A stretch of 64,000 bases of DNA, taken from Clostridia bacterium (GTDB taxonomy: Bacteria; Bacillota; Clostridia; Oscillospirales; Acutalibacteraceae). The notes beneath the pieces are model-generated. The model was not told where the DNA came from. It worked only from the letters and a program-made list of their open reading frames with translations, and did no database searches. Shown here piece after piece: positions 15,450 to 24,800 of the stretch (the first letter of the stretch is position 1; each line of letters opens with the position of its first letter). Location of the stretch: assembly GCA_017410605.1 (NCBI GenBank), contig JAFQQN010000015.1, positions 62,001-126,000 of the forward strand, written 5' to 3'. The translations under genes and the position numbers were made by a program.

Positions 15450-15710
15450 TTATTTCTTTTCGGGAACTTCTTTATAAAGATTAAATCTAAACAATAATGT
15501 CTCATCTTCAGGGTTTGTGCAACGGATAGTAGCCTCTGAAATTTCTGCACCCTTTAAAATGTTTGCAATACCAATAATCTGGCAAAGCTTAGATTTAAGA
15601 TTAAGCACATCACCGTCGGAGGTTTCCATAAAAACATCGCCTTTACAAGAATCGAGGGTTTTAATAAAATCAGGTAAATCAAGATTGTGCAAAGTCATTT
15701 TTTCTGCCAT
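15450..15710 (-). CDS. HPr/Crh-like small protein lacking the phospho-histidine
   Basis: An 86-residue protein. From about residue 15 it follows the HPr fold: FIKTLDSCKGDVFMET, then LNLKS (Ser40), then KGAEI (53-57), which parallel LVQTASK, VNLKS (Ser46) and KGAEI of HPr. The beginning is shorter, and the GIHARP loop with the PTS His15 is missing. Crh of Bacillus has the same combination: serine site kept, histidine lost. It may therefore be a regulator phosphorylated by HPr kinase, encoded 1.4 kb away; this is inference. ATG at 15710 is chosen because a AAAGGAG site lies upstream. An earlier TTG would add unsupported residues. It has its own promoter and terminator. Confidence 0.6.
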   Translation of the reverse strand: MAEKMTLHNLDLPDFIKTLDSCKGDVFMETSDGDVLNLKSKLCQIIGIANILKGAEISEATIRCTNPEDETLLFRFNLYKEVPEKK

Positions 15711-15744
15711 AATATATTCTCCTTTTTTGTGTTTATGATACACT

Positions 15745-15773
15745 ATTATATTAATATTTTTACAATAAGTCAA
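15745..15773 (-). promoter_or_regulatory. Promoter of the HPr-like gene
   Basis: Minus-strand TTGACT (15768-15773) and TATAAT (15745-15750) with a 17-base spacer, 35 bases before the ATG. Confidence 0.8.
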
Positions 15774-15795
15774 CAAAATATTAGTGACTTTTTAA

Positions 15796-16890
15796 TTATA
15801 CATTAAATCTAAAAAGAACCACGTCACCGTCTTGCATAACATATTCTTTTCCTTCACTTCTTACAAGACCTTTTTCTTTAGCCGCAACCATGCTGCCACA
15901 TTCCATAAGGTCTTTAAAGGAAACCACCTCGGCGCGAATAAAGCCACGCTCAAAGTCTGAATGTATTTTACCTGCCGCACCGGGAGCCTTAGTACCCTTA
16001 GTAATAGTCCAGGCTCTTACCTCGGGTTTACCCGCAGTAAGGTAAGAAATTAAACCTAAAAGGTCATAACAGGTTTGGATAAGTCGGTCAAGACCGGATT
16101 TTTCAAGGCCTAAATCAGCTAAAAACATTTCTTTTTCCTCTGGGGTTAGTGAAGAAATTTCAGCCTCCATTGAAGCGCAAATGGGAAGGGTTTCGGCGCC
16201 CTCTGAGGCGGCAATTTCCTTTACAATTTTAAACCTTTCGTTGTTATCAATTCCTGCTTCAAAATCACCCTCACTCATATTACAGGCATAAATAACAGGC
16301 TTATTAGAGAGAAGAGGCATATCAAGCATAATTTCGTTTTCAAAGTCATCGCGTTCAACGGCACGGGCGCTTTTTCCGTTTTCTAGTTCTGAAAGAAGAC
16401 GCTTTAAAAATTCAACCTCACCGGCTAAGGTTTTGTCACCCTTTAAGGCTTTTGTAGAACGGTCAAGTCGTCTAGACACAATATCCATATCTGAAAGAAT
16501 AAGCTCAATGTTAATGGTTTCAATATCGCGACTTGGGTCTACAGAGCCTTCAACGTGAATAATATCATCGTTTTCAAAGCAACGAACAACGTGAACAATA
16601 GCGTCAACTTCTCTTATATGAGAAAGAAATTTATTACCAAGACCTTCACCGTGGGAAGCGCCCTTTACAAGCCCGGCAATATCAACAAACTCAATAACTG
16701 CAGGAGTGAATTTGTCCGGCTCGTACATTTTTGCAAGGGCATCTAACCTTTCGTCTGGCACGGCTACCACACCAACATTGGGCTCAATGGTGCAGAAAGG
16801 AAAGTTGGCCGAAGCGGCACCTGCATTTGTAATAGCATTAAAAAGTGTGGATTTACCAACGTTAGGTAAACCAACTATTCCTAGTTTCAT
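15796..16890 (-). CDS. ychF: Redox-regulated ATPase YchF (Obg family)
   Basis: A 364-residue ribosome-associated P-loop protein. The G domain starts with GLPNVGKST (residues 7-15). The switch region FVDIAGLVKGASHGEGLG follows. The G4 position has NMSE (about residue 205) instead of NKxD, the hallmark of YchF and the reason it prefers ATP. A coiled coil (about 130-190) and a C-terminal TGS domain ending in MQDGDVVLFRFNV complete the family architecture. YchF is implicated in translation fidelity and stress response. It is divergent from hprK and has its own promoter. Confidence 0.97.
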   Translation of the reverse strand: MKLGIVGLPNVGKSTLFNAITNAGAASANFPFCTIEPNVGVVAVPDERLDALAKMYEPDKFTPAVIEFVDIAGLVKGASHGEGLGNKFLSHIREVDAIVHVVRCFENDDIIHVEGSVDPSRDIETINIELILSDMDIVSRRLDRSTKALKGDKTLAGEVEFLKRLLSELENGKSARAVERDDFENEIMLDMPLLSNKPVIYACNMSEGDFEAGIDNNERFKIVKEIAASEGAETLPICASMEAEISSLTPEEKEMFLADLGLEKSGLDRLIQTCYDLLGLISYLTAGKPEVRAWTITKGTKAPGAAGKIHSDFERGFIRAEVVSFKDLMECGSMVAAKEKGLVRSEGKEYVMQDGDVVLFRFNV

Positions 16891-16925
16891 AAACTAAATC
16901 CTCCAATTTGCTTTCACTTCTTACA

Positions 16926-16954
16926 ATTATACATTTTTTTCACCAATATATCAA
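16926..16954 (-). promoter_or_regulatory. ychF promoter
   Basis: Minus-strand TTGATA (16949-16954) and TATAAT (16926-16931), 17-base spacer, about 35 bases upstream of the ychF start. Confidence 0.75.
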
Positions 16955-16993
16955 GAATTAATTATATTTTTTGAATTTTTATTTAAAAAAGTC

Positions 16994-17022
16994 TTTAAAT
17001 AGTTTGAGGTATCGTGTATAAT
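16994..17022 (+). promoter_or_regulatory. Probable hprK operon promoter
   Basis: TATAAT at 17017-17022 with a weak TTTAAA at 16994-16999 and 17-base spacer. The -35 is poor, so the promoter may be weak or activated. It would serve hprK and the genes behind it. Confidence 0.5.
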
Positions 17023-17080
17023 ATAATCAGTGTAATATTGTTTTTATTATAAACAGATGTATGATTATGGAGTGATTGAT

Positions 17081-18061
17081 ATGAAAAGTGATTTTTCGGT
17101 TTCTCTTTCTAAAATTATTGCGGAATTTTCACTAGAAGAAATTTATCTTCCTGACTCTCCTGAAAACATTTCTGTAGTAAGCGTAGAGGTTAACCGTCCG
17201 GGACTTCAGTTTGCCGGTTATTTTGAGTTTTTTGACAGTGAAAGAATTCAGGTTATAGGCAAAAGTGAGGAGAGCTTTTTCTTAGAACTTCCTTTAGAAC
17301 AAAGACAAGAGTGTATGGATAAATTTTTCTCTAAAAAGCCTTCACTTGTAATTGTTTCCAGAAAGCTTGATATACCCAAAGAGATGAAATCGGCGGCAGA
17401 AAAATACGGTGTTGCCCTGCTTAGAACAGACGATTCTACCTCTAGCTTTATGGCCGCACTAATTTCTTTTCTTAACGTTCAACTAGCCCCAAGAATTACC
17501 CGACACGGTGTATTAGTTGAGGTTTACGGCGAGGGTATTTTATTGCTTGGAGAAAGCGGTGTCGGTAAAAGTGAAACGGCGATAGAGCTTGTTAAACGAG
17601 GTCACAGGCTTATTGCTGATGATGCTGTTGAGCTTAGAAAGGTTTCTTCTAAATCGCTTGTTGGCTCTTCGCCTGAAAACATACGTCATTTTATTGAGCT
17701 TCGAGGCATAGGTATTATAAACGCAAGTAGAATTTTTGGTGCCGGCGCTGTTAAGCTTACAGAAAAAATTGATATGGTTATTAACCTTGAACCGTGGGAC
17801 GCATCAAAGGTTTATGATAGAATGGGTCTTGAAAATGAAGTGACCGAGATATTAGATATTAAAATCCCATCACTTACTATTCCTGTAAAGCCCGGCCGTA
17901 ACCTTGCTGTTATTATTGAGGTTGCCGCAATGAATAATCGTCAGAAGAAAATGGGATATAATGCCGCACATGATTTACTTCGTAAGCTTGGAATGGAGGA
18001 AACCGTTCCCGGTGAGCTTGAAGAAAGGTCTGTTGATGTTTACGACCAAAAGGTTGAATAA
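17081..18061 (+). CDS. hprK: HPr kinase/phosphorylase
   Basis: This bifunctional enzyme phosphorylates HPr or Crh on the regulatory serine when glycolytic intermediates are high, and reverses the reaction at high phosphate; it drives carbon catabolite repression. The 326-residue protein has the N-terminal regulatory domain (about 1-130). The C-terminal kinase domain has Walker A GESGVGKS (157-164), IADDAVEL and the family signature ELRGIGIINASRIFG. I start at ATG 17081, which has GGAGTGA upstream; an ATG at 17057 would add eight unsupported residues. Followed after 23 bp by glucokinase. Confidence 0.97.
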   Translation: MKSDFSVSLSKIIAEFSLEEIYLPDSPENISVVSVEVNRPGLQFAGYFEFFDSERIQVIGKSEESFFLELPLEQRQECMDKFFSKKPSLVIVSRKLDIPKEMKSAAEKYGVALLRTDDSTSSFMAALISFLNVQLAPRITRHGVLVEVYGEGILLLGESGVGKSETAIELVKRGHRLIADDAVELRKVSSKSLVGSSPENIRHFIELRGIGIINASRIFGAGAVKLTEKIDMVINLEPWDASKVYDRMGLENEVTEILDIKIPSLTIPVKPGRNLAVIIEVAAMNNRQKKMGYNAAHDLLRKLGMEETVPGELEERSVDVYDQKVE

Positions 18062-18084
18062 TATTTAAAAAAGGAGAAATTTAA

Positions 18085-19050
18085 ATGTTTAATGTAGGTG
18101 TAGATTTAGGTGGAACTAACATTGCTGTTGGCGTAGTTAATGAGAATTATGAAATTGTTGGTCGCAGTAAAATAAAAACAAATTGTCCTCGCCCTGCTGA
18201 GGAAATTGTTGACGATATGGCAAAGGCAGTTAAACTTGCTGTAGAAGATGCAGGGCTTAGTCTTAGCGATATTGATACTATCGGTGTTGGTTCGCCCGGT
18301 AGCGTTAACCCTTTTACCGGTGTAATTGCTACTTCTAATAACCTTGGTTTTTCAAACCTTCCTATGGGTCAAATGTTGAAGGACCGTCTTGGTTTTGATT
18401 GTTATTTAGAGAACGATGCTTCTGCTGCCGCTTATGGTGAATTTATTGCCGGTGCAGGTATTGGAACTAAAGATTTTGTGGCTATCACCCTTGGTACAGG
18501 TGTTGGCGGCGGTGTTATAATAGGTGGTAAGCTTTTTGCCGGCTCTAACCTTGCCGGTGGTGAGCTTGGACATACCGTTATTGTTTACGAGGGCGCACAG
18601 TGTACCTGTGGTCGTAAGGGTTGCTGGGAGGCATATGCTTCTGCTACAGGGCTTATAAATCTTACAAAAGCTAAAATGGAAGAAAACAAAGCTTCAAAAA
18701 TGTGGGAGATTGCCGGAAGCCTCGAAACGGTTAACGGTAGAACCGCATTTGACGGTATGAGAGCCGGGGATGCAGCCGCGAAAGAGGTTGTTGACCTTTA
18801 TATTAACTATGTTGCCTGCGGCATTACAAATATGGTTAATATTTTCCAGCCAGAGGTGCTTTGCATTGGCGGTGGCATTTCTAAAGAGGGAGATACCCTG
18901 TTAAATCCCATAATTGACTATGTTTCAAAGCATTCCTTTGCAAAAAATGTTGAAGAACAGACTAAGCTTAAAATTGCTCAGCTTGGTAACGATGCCGGTA
19001 TAATTGGTGCCGCATATATTCACAGACTTTATAAGGATTCTGCACGATAA
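18085..19050 (+). CDS. glcK: ROK-family glucokinase
   Basis: Phosphorylates glucose with ATP to glucose 6-phosphate. The 321-residue ROK protein has the ATP-binding DLGGTN (8-13), the catalytic ENDASAAA segment, GTGVGGG, the glucose-site GGELGHT, and the zinc motif CTCGRKGCWEA (Cys173, Cys175, Cys180). The zinc motif and overall pattern match glucokinases rather than ROK repressors, and no helix-turn-helix is present. A GGAG site precedes the ATG. It lies directly downstream of hprK, linking sugar entry with catabolite control. A hairpin follows the stop. Confidence 0.92.
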   Translation: MFNVGVDLGGTNIAVGVVNENYEIVGRSKIKTNCPRPAEEIVDDMAKAVKLAVEDAGLSLSDIDTIGVGSPGSVNPFTGVIATSNNLGFSNLPMGQMLKDRLGFDCYLENDASAAAYGEFIAGAGIGTKDFVAITLGTGVGGGVIIGGKLFAGSNLAGGELGHTVIVYEGAQCTCGRKGCWEAYASATGLINLTKAKMEENKASKMWEIAGSLETVNGRTAFDGMRAGDAAAKEVVDLYINYVACGITNMVNIFQPEVLCIGGGISKEGDTLLNPIIDYVSKHSFAKNVEEQTKLKIAQLGNDAGIIGAAYIHRLYKDSAR

Positions 19051-19077
19051 ACAGGTTTTATCATTATAAAACCTGTT
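19050..19077 (+). other. Hairpin between glcK and murB
   Basis: An 11-bp inverted repeat (AACAGGTTTTA and its complement) with a six-base loop directly after the glcK stop. No T-run follows, so it is a poor intrinsic terminator. It may protect the upstream mRNA end or reduce read-through into murB. Confidence 0.5.
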
Positions 19078-19135
19078 AGCTGATGTATTACAATGAGTGG
19101 TATATACAGCTTTAATTAATTTGGGGTGTTGCTAT

Positions 19136-20047
19136 TTGGATTATGGCTTACTAAAAGCGTTTTTAGAAAAAGAAGGGTGTATTTATAAAGAAAATGAGCC
19201 AATGTCTGCTCATACCACTTTCAAAATAGGTGGCCCCGCCGATATTTTTATTAAACCGGTTGGTGAAGAGGTTCTATCAAAGGTGGTAGCCTTCTGCAGT
19301 GAAAATGAAATACCCGTAACCGTTGTGGGTAACGGTAGCAATTTGTTGGTTTCAGATTTGGGTATTGAGGGGGCTGTTATTCACGTTGGAAATGGCCTTT
19401 CAGATATTGAGCTTACCGATTTTAATGAGATTTCTTGCGGTAGCGGAATAAAGCTTTCACTTCTTTGTAGCTTTGCTGCTGAAAACGGTCTTTCAGGCTT
19501 AGAGTTTGCTTGGGGAATTCCCGGTCTTGTTGGCGGTGCATTATATATGAATGCGGGTGCATATGATTCTGAAATGGCGAATGTCATAAGTGAGTGCCGT
19601 GTTTTATCTAAAAACGGTGAAATTGAAACAATCACCAAAGATAAAATGAAGCTTGGATATAGAACAAGCATTTTTAAAGAAAAGAAAAACAAAATTATTA
19701 CATCGGCTAAATTTGTCTTACAACCTGGGCTTCGGGATAATATTCGCCAAACTATGGATACGCTTTTTGAACGTAGAAAATTAAAGCAACCCTTAGAATT
19801 TCCCAGTGCCGGAAGTACATTTAAGCGTCCTACCGGCAATTTTGCCGGAACCTTAATTGAAAAATGCGGCTTAAAGGGGTTTACTGTTGGCGGTGCTCAG
19901 GTTAGTGAAAAACATGCAGGTTTTATAATTAATAAAGGTAATGCTACTGCTTCAGATGTTAAGCGTGTTATTGAAGCAGTTAGCGAAAGAGTATTTTTGG
20001 AAACAAGCATAAGGCTCGAACCAGAGGTTGAGTTTGTAGGAAGATAA
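19136..20047 (+). CDS. murB: UDP-N-acetylenolpyruvoylglucosamine reductase
   Basis: Second committed step of peptidoglycan precursor synthesis: reduces enolpyruvyl-UDP-GlcNAc to UDP-MurNAc using FAD and NADPH. The 303-residue protein shows the FAD-binding THTTFKIGGPAD-like start (HTTFKIGGPAD), VVGNGSNLLV, GIPGLVGGALYMNAGAY and YRTSIF, and the catalytic serine in GSTFKRP (Ser227), as in type II MurB. I prefer the TTG start at 19136, which has TTGGGGTG seven bases upstream; a GTG at 19097 would add residues with no homology. The gene lies between glcK and rapZ, a common order in Clostridia. Confidence 0.96.
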   Translation: MDYGLLKAFLEKEGCIYKENEPMSAHTTFKIGGPADIFIKPVGEEVLSKVVAFCSENEIPVTVVGNGSNLLVSDLGIEGAVIHVGNGLSDIELTDFNEISCGSGIKLSLLCSFAAENGLSGLEFAWGIPGLVGGALYMNAGAYDSEMANVISECRVLSKNGEIETITKDKMKLGYRTSIFKEKKNKIITSAKFVLQPGLRDNIRQTMDTLFERRKLKQPLEFPSAGSTFKRPTGNFAGTLIEKCGLKGFTVGGAQVSEKHAGFIINKGNATASDVKRVIEAVSERVFLETSIRLEPEVEFVGR

Positions 20048-20068
20048 TTAAAAAGAGGAGGAATAGTA

Positions 20069-20929
20069 ATGAAGTTTTTATTTGTTACCGGAATGTCCGG
20101 CGCAGGTAAATCTAATGCCGCTAATGCCCTTGAAGACCTTGGGTATTATTGTATTGATAATATTCCTCCGGCCTTAATTAAATCTTTTGTTGATTTGGCC
20201 AAAAGGGGAGAGCTTCAACTTTCGAAGGTTGCAATTGTAACAGATTCTCGCGGTGGTCAGGCCTTTAACAACATTAGTGATATTTTAGACGCCTTGGATA
20301 AAGAAAATATTAAGTATGAGATTTTGTTTTTAGATGCTTCTAATTCTGAACTTATAAGAAGATATAGCGAAACCAGAAGACGACATCCGCTTTGTGATAT
20401 ATTTGAACTTTCTGTCAGTGAAGCTGTTGTAAAAGAACGAGAAATGCTTCAGAAAATCAGGGCGCGTTCTAATTATATTATTGATACCACCAATATTACT
20501 TCAGGTCAGCTTAAGAAAAATCTTTCGGCTCTTTTCCTTGGGAACGGAAGTGGTAGTCTTAGCATTACTTGTATGTCATTTGGCTATAAATACGGCCCGG
20601 TTACTGATGGGAATTTAGTTTTTGATGTTCGCTGTTTGCCCAATCCTTATTATGTTGATTCTCTTAGAAATCTAACAGGACTTGACTCTCAGGTATCAGA
20701 TTATGTTATGCAATTTGATTCTGCCAAGGAACTTGCGAGTCGTATTTTGGGACTTATTGAATATAGCGTACCCCTTTACTGTGAAGAGGGTAAAAGCCAA
20801 CTTGTTATTGCAGTGGGTTGCACCGGAGGTAAACACCGTTCTGTAACCTTTGCAGAGTTGATTTATAAAATGCTTACCGAAAAGGGTTACAGAGTTAGTG
20901 TAGCCCATAGGGATATTGATAAAAGATAG
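20069..20929 (+). CDS. rapZ: RNase adapter / nucleotide-binding protein RapZ
   Basis: A 286-residue P-loop protein of the RapZ/YvcJ family. Members bind nucleotides; in enterics RapZ directs an sRNA to RNase E, in Bacillus YvcJ affects competence and has nucleotidase activity. Walker A GMSGAGKS is at 8-15. The family signatures RRRHPL (in SETRRRHPL) and the C-terminal GCTGGKHRSV motif are present. An AGAGGAGGAAT site precedes the ATG. It is followed after 11 bp by whiA, with no yvcK gene between them as found in most relatives. Confidence 0.95.
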   Translation: MKFLFVTGMSGAGKSNAANALEDLGYYCIDNIPPALIKSFVDLAKRGELQLSKVAIVTDSRGGQAFNNISDILDALDKENIKYEILFLDASNSELIRRYSETRRRHPLCDIFELSVSEAVVKEREMLQKIRARSNYIIDTTNITSGQLKKNLSALFLGNGSGSLSITCMSFGYKYGPVTDGNLVFDVRCLPNPYYVDSLRNLTGLDSQVSDYVMQFDSAKELASRILGLIEYSVPLYCEEGKSQLVIAVGCTGGKHRSVTFAELIYKMLTEKGYRVSVAHRDIDKR

Positions 20930-20940
20930 GTTGTTTTAAT

Positions 20941-21840
20941 ATGTCCTTTGCTACAGATATTAAAGCCGAGCTTTGTAAGATTGAAGCGTCCACCTGCTGT
21001 AAAATCGCCGAATGTTACGGAATTTTACTGTTCGGGAGGGCGTTTTCTGTTCATAATATGATTGTTGCAACAGAGTGTGAAGATGTTGTAACTAGGCTTT
21101 CCTTTCTTCTTGGAAGGTGCTATGGCATTCAGCCTAATATTTCTGTTGGCGGAAATTGTCGCGATTATTTTACGGCTACTCTCCAAGAAAAAAACAAGAT
21201 TAAAGAGATATATAATTCCTTTGGTTATTACGGATTTAAGGACGGAGATTTAATAATTAAATCCCACAACTTTGAAGATGACTGCTGCAAATCAGCTTTT
21301 TTACGCGGTGTTTTTCTTTCTTGTGGCACGGTAAGTGACCCGGTTAAGGGTTATCGGGCAGAATTTTCTGTGTCAGACCAAAATCTTTCTAAAGAACTTT
21401 ATTTTTTAACCTTAGAAATGGGTCTTTCGCCACATTTATCGGTGCGGGGTAATAACCTTGTTGTGTATTTTACAGGTAATGAAAATGTTTCCGATTTTTT
21501 AACCTTTATAGGTGCCGGAGCTTATACCTTAAAAATAGCTGATATTACTGTTTATAAAGATATGAGAAACCGACTGAACCGAATAACTAATTGTGAAACG
21601 GCAAATATTTCTAAAACTGTTAATGCGGCGGTAAATCAGTGTTTGGCAATTAGGAAACTCAAAGAAAAAAAGCAGTTTGCAAAGCTTTCAGAAGAACTTC
21701 AAAAGGTTGCCGAGCTGAGGCTTAAATATGACCAAGCATCACTTCAAGAGTTGGTGGAGCTTTATGACGGTGAAATAACTAAATCTGGGCTTAATCATCG
21801 CCTTAAAAGGTTAGTAACCTTGGCAGAAAACATAGAGTAG
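20941..21840 (+). CDS. whiA: WhiA regulator with LAGLIDADG-like domain
   Basis: A 299-residue DNA-binding protein. WhiA has an N-terminal homing-endonuclease-like domain (about 15-190, here with AFLRGVFLSCGTVSDP as the characteristic segment) and a C-terminal helix-turn-helix (about 215-290, ending in SGLNHRLKRL). In Firmicutes it influences cell division and chromosome segregation; in Streptomyces it controls sporulation septation. The pattern CKIAECYGILLFGR at the start matches the family. It is 11 bp after rapZ and 33 bp before dnaE, in the standard cluster order except for the missing yvcK and crh-type genes. Confidence 0.95.
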   Translation: MSFATDIKAELCKIEASTCCKIAECYGILLFGRAFSVHNMIVATECEDVVTRLSFLLGRCYGIQPNISVGGNCRDYFTATLQEKNKIKEIYNSFGYYGFKDGDLIIKSHNFEDDCCKSAFLRGVFLSCGTVSDPVKGYRAEFSVSDQNLSKELYFLTLEMGLSPHLSVRGNNLVVYFTGNENVSDFLTFIGAGAYTLKIADITVYKDMRNRLNRITNCETANISKTVNAAVNQCLAIRKLKEKKQFAKLSEELQKVAELRLKYDQASLQELVELYDGEITKSGLNHRLKRLVTLAENIE

Positions 21841-21873
21841 ATTTTACTGTAAATAAATTTTGGGGGAATGGGT

Positions 21874-24800
21874 ATGGATTTTGTTCATTTGCATCTTCAT
21901 ACCGAATATAGCTTATTAGATGGAGCTTGTCGAATTGACAGGCTTTTTGAGGATGTCAAAAGCAAGGGACAAACGGCTGTTGCCATAACCGACCACGGTG
22001 TTATGTATGGCGTTATGGATTTTTATAAAAAGGCTAAAGCCGCAGGTATTAAGCCAATTATTGGCTGTGAGGTTTATGTAGCACCCGGTTCAAGGTTTGA
22101 AAAACGAAAGACAGGGGAAACACCCTATAACCATCTTGTGCTTCTTTGTAAAAACCAAAAGGGCTATGAAAATCTTATAAAAATGGTTTCACTTGGCTTT
22201 ACAGAGGGATTTTATACAAGACCACGTATTGATAAGGAGCTTCTTGAAAAACACAGCGAAGGGCTAATCGCTCTTTCAGCCTGTTTAGCCGGTGAAATAC
22301 CCTCAGCTATTTTATACGGTGAATATAATAAGGCTAAAAAAACTGCGGAATATTTTAAAAATTTGTTTGGGGAAGAGAATTTTTATTTAGAACTTCAAAA
22401 CCACGGTATAAAAGAACAGCTAATTGTCAATGCAGGACTTAAAAAGCTTTCAAAAGAAACCGGAATAGGTTTAGTTTGCACTAACGACGTTCATTATGTA
22501 AGTCGCGAAGACAGTAAAATGCAAGAAGTTTTACTGGCTATTGGTACCGGCAAAAAACTGGGCGATGCCGATTTAATGTCTTTTGAAACTGATGAATTTT
22601 ATCTAAAAAGCGGCGATGAAATGGCATCGCTTTTTGCTGATACCCCTGAGGCTATATCCAACACAGTGAAAATTGCCGAAATGTGTAATCTTGAGTTTGA
22701 GTTTCATAAACTCAAATTACCCGTGTTTGATATTGGAGATAAAAACCATTTAGAATATTTAAAAGAAATGGCCTTAAAAGGGCTTCAAAAATTTTATGGT
22801 ACCAATGTAAAACAGACTGTTAAGGATAGGCTAAATTATGAACTTTCGGTTATCGAAAAAATGGGTTTTGTGGACTATTTTTTAATAGTTCAGGATTATG
22901 TTGCCTTTGCTAAAAATAACGGTATTCCTGTTGGGCCGGGCAGAGGCTCGGGTGCCGGAAGCTTAGTGGCATATTGCATTGGAATAACGGGTATAGACCC
23001 TATAAAATATGACCTACTTTTTGAAAGATTTTTAAACCCCGAACGCGTTTCAATGCCCGATTTTGACGTAGATTTTTGCTTTGTCAGAAGACAAGAGGTT
23101 ATAGATTATGTTATAAAAAAATACGGTAACGATCAAGTGGCTCAAATTGTTACCTTCGGTACAATGGCGGCTCGAGGTGCTATAAGAGATGTAGGACGAG
23201 TTATGTCTGTTCCTTATAATACCTGTGACAGGGTAGCAAAGCTTATACCTGCCGAGCTTGGTTGTACCCTTTCAAAAGCACTAGAAACTTCGCCCGACCT
23301 TAAAACACTATATGAAACCGAGCCTGACGTTAAAAAGGTCATTGATATGGCAATGAAAATTGAGGGAATGCCACGCCACTCTTCTACCCATGCGGCAGGT
23401 GTTGTAATATCAGACCGCCCGGTTAGACAATATGTTCCCCTAGCGGTTAATGACGAGTCTGTGGTTACTCAGTTTACAATGACCGAGCTTGAAGAACTAG
23501 GACTTCTTAAAATGGATTTTTTGGGCCTTAGAAACCTTACAGTTATTTCTGATGCCGAAAAAATGATAAGAAAAACCGAACCCGATTTTTCTATAGAAAA
23601 TATTCCCGATGAAGATGAAAAGACAATAAAAATGATGGCTGAGGGCTTTACTGATGGTGTGTTTCAGTTTGAATCAGAGGGTATGAAGCAGGTATTAAGG
23701 TCTTTTGGCCCCGAAAATTTAGAAGACCTTACCGCTATTCTTTCCTTGTATCGCCCAGGGCCCAGAAACTCAATTCCAACCTATATCTATAACCGCCATA
23801 ATAAAGGTGAAATTGAATATAAAACGCCGCTTTTAGAGCCAATTTTGCGTGTTACCTACGGCTGTATAGTTTACCAAGAACAGGTTATGCAAATTTTTCG
23901 AAGTCTCGCCGGTTATTCCTTGGGAAGAGCTGATATTGTTCGCCGTGCTATGTCTAAGAAAAAGCATGATGTTATGAAAAAAGAACGAGAGGCTTTTATA
24001 TTCGGCGAAAAAGACAGCAACGGAAATATAATTTGTGAGGGCGCCTTGGCAAGGGGTGTTTCAAAAGAAGTTGCTGAGGAAATATATGATAATGTAGCTA
24101 AATTTAGTTCATATGCTTTTAACAAATCTCACGCTGCGGCATATACTGTTGTTGCCTATCAAACGGCATATTTAAAATGCCACTACCCAAAAGAATATAT
24201 GGCGGCTTTACTTTCCAGCGTTTTAGAATCGGCAGGTAAGGTTAATCAGTATAGTGGTGAATGTGCTAGAATGGGTATTTCAATTCTTCCCCCCAGCGTA
24301 AACGAAAGCGACCTTTATTTTACGGTTGCTGGTAATAATATTCGTTTTGGATTATTGGCAATTAAAAATTTAGGCGCTGGGGTTATTAAACGAATGTTAG
24401 AGGAAAGAGAAAAGGGTAGTTTTACATCTTTATTTGATTTTTGCCGCAGAATGAACGGAAGAGATTTTAACCGTCGTGCGTTGGAGGGCCTTATTAAAAG
24501 CGGCGCTATGGATTGCTTTGGCGCAAATAGAAGACAAATGCTTCAATGTGTTGACGAGGTTATGTCTGCAGTAGAGCAAGAGGCTTTTAGAAGTGCCGGG
24601 GGACAGACAACACTATTTGATGACCCTACCACTCAAACTGACCCTGCAGATGATTTTAAACTACCTTTGGTAGAGGAAATGCCTAAAAAAGAGCTTCTTG
24701 CATTTGAAAAAGAGGCTACAGGTCTTTATCTTTCGGGGCATCCACTCAGCGATTTTGATTTTAATATAAAAGATTTAAACTGTGCCAGAACAGATGATAT

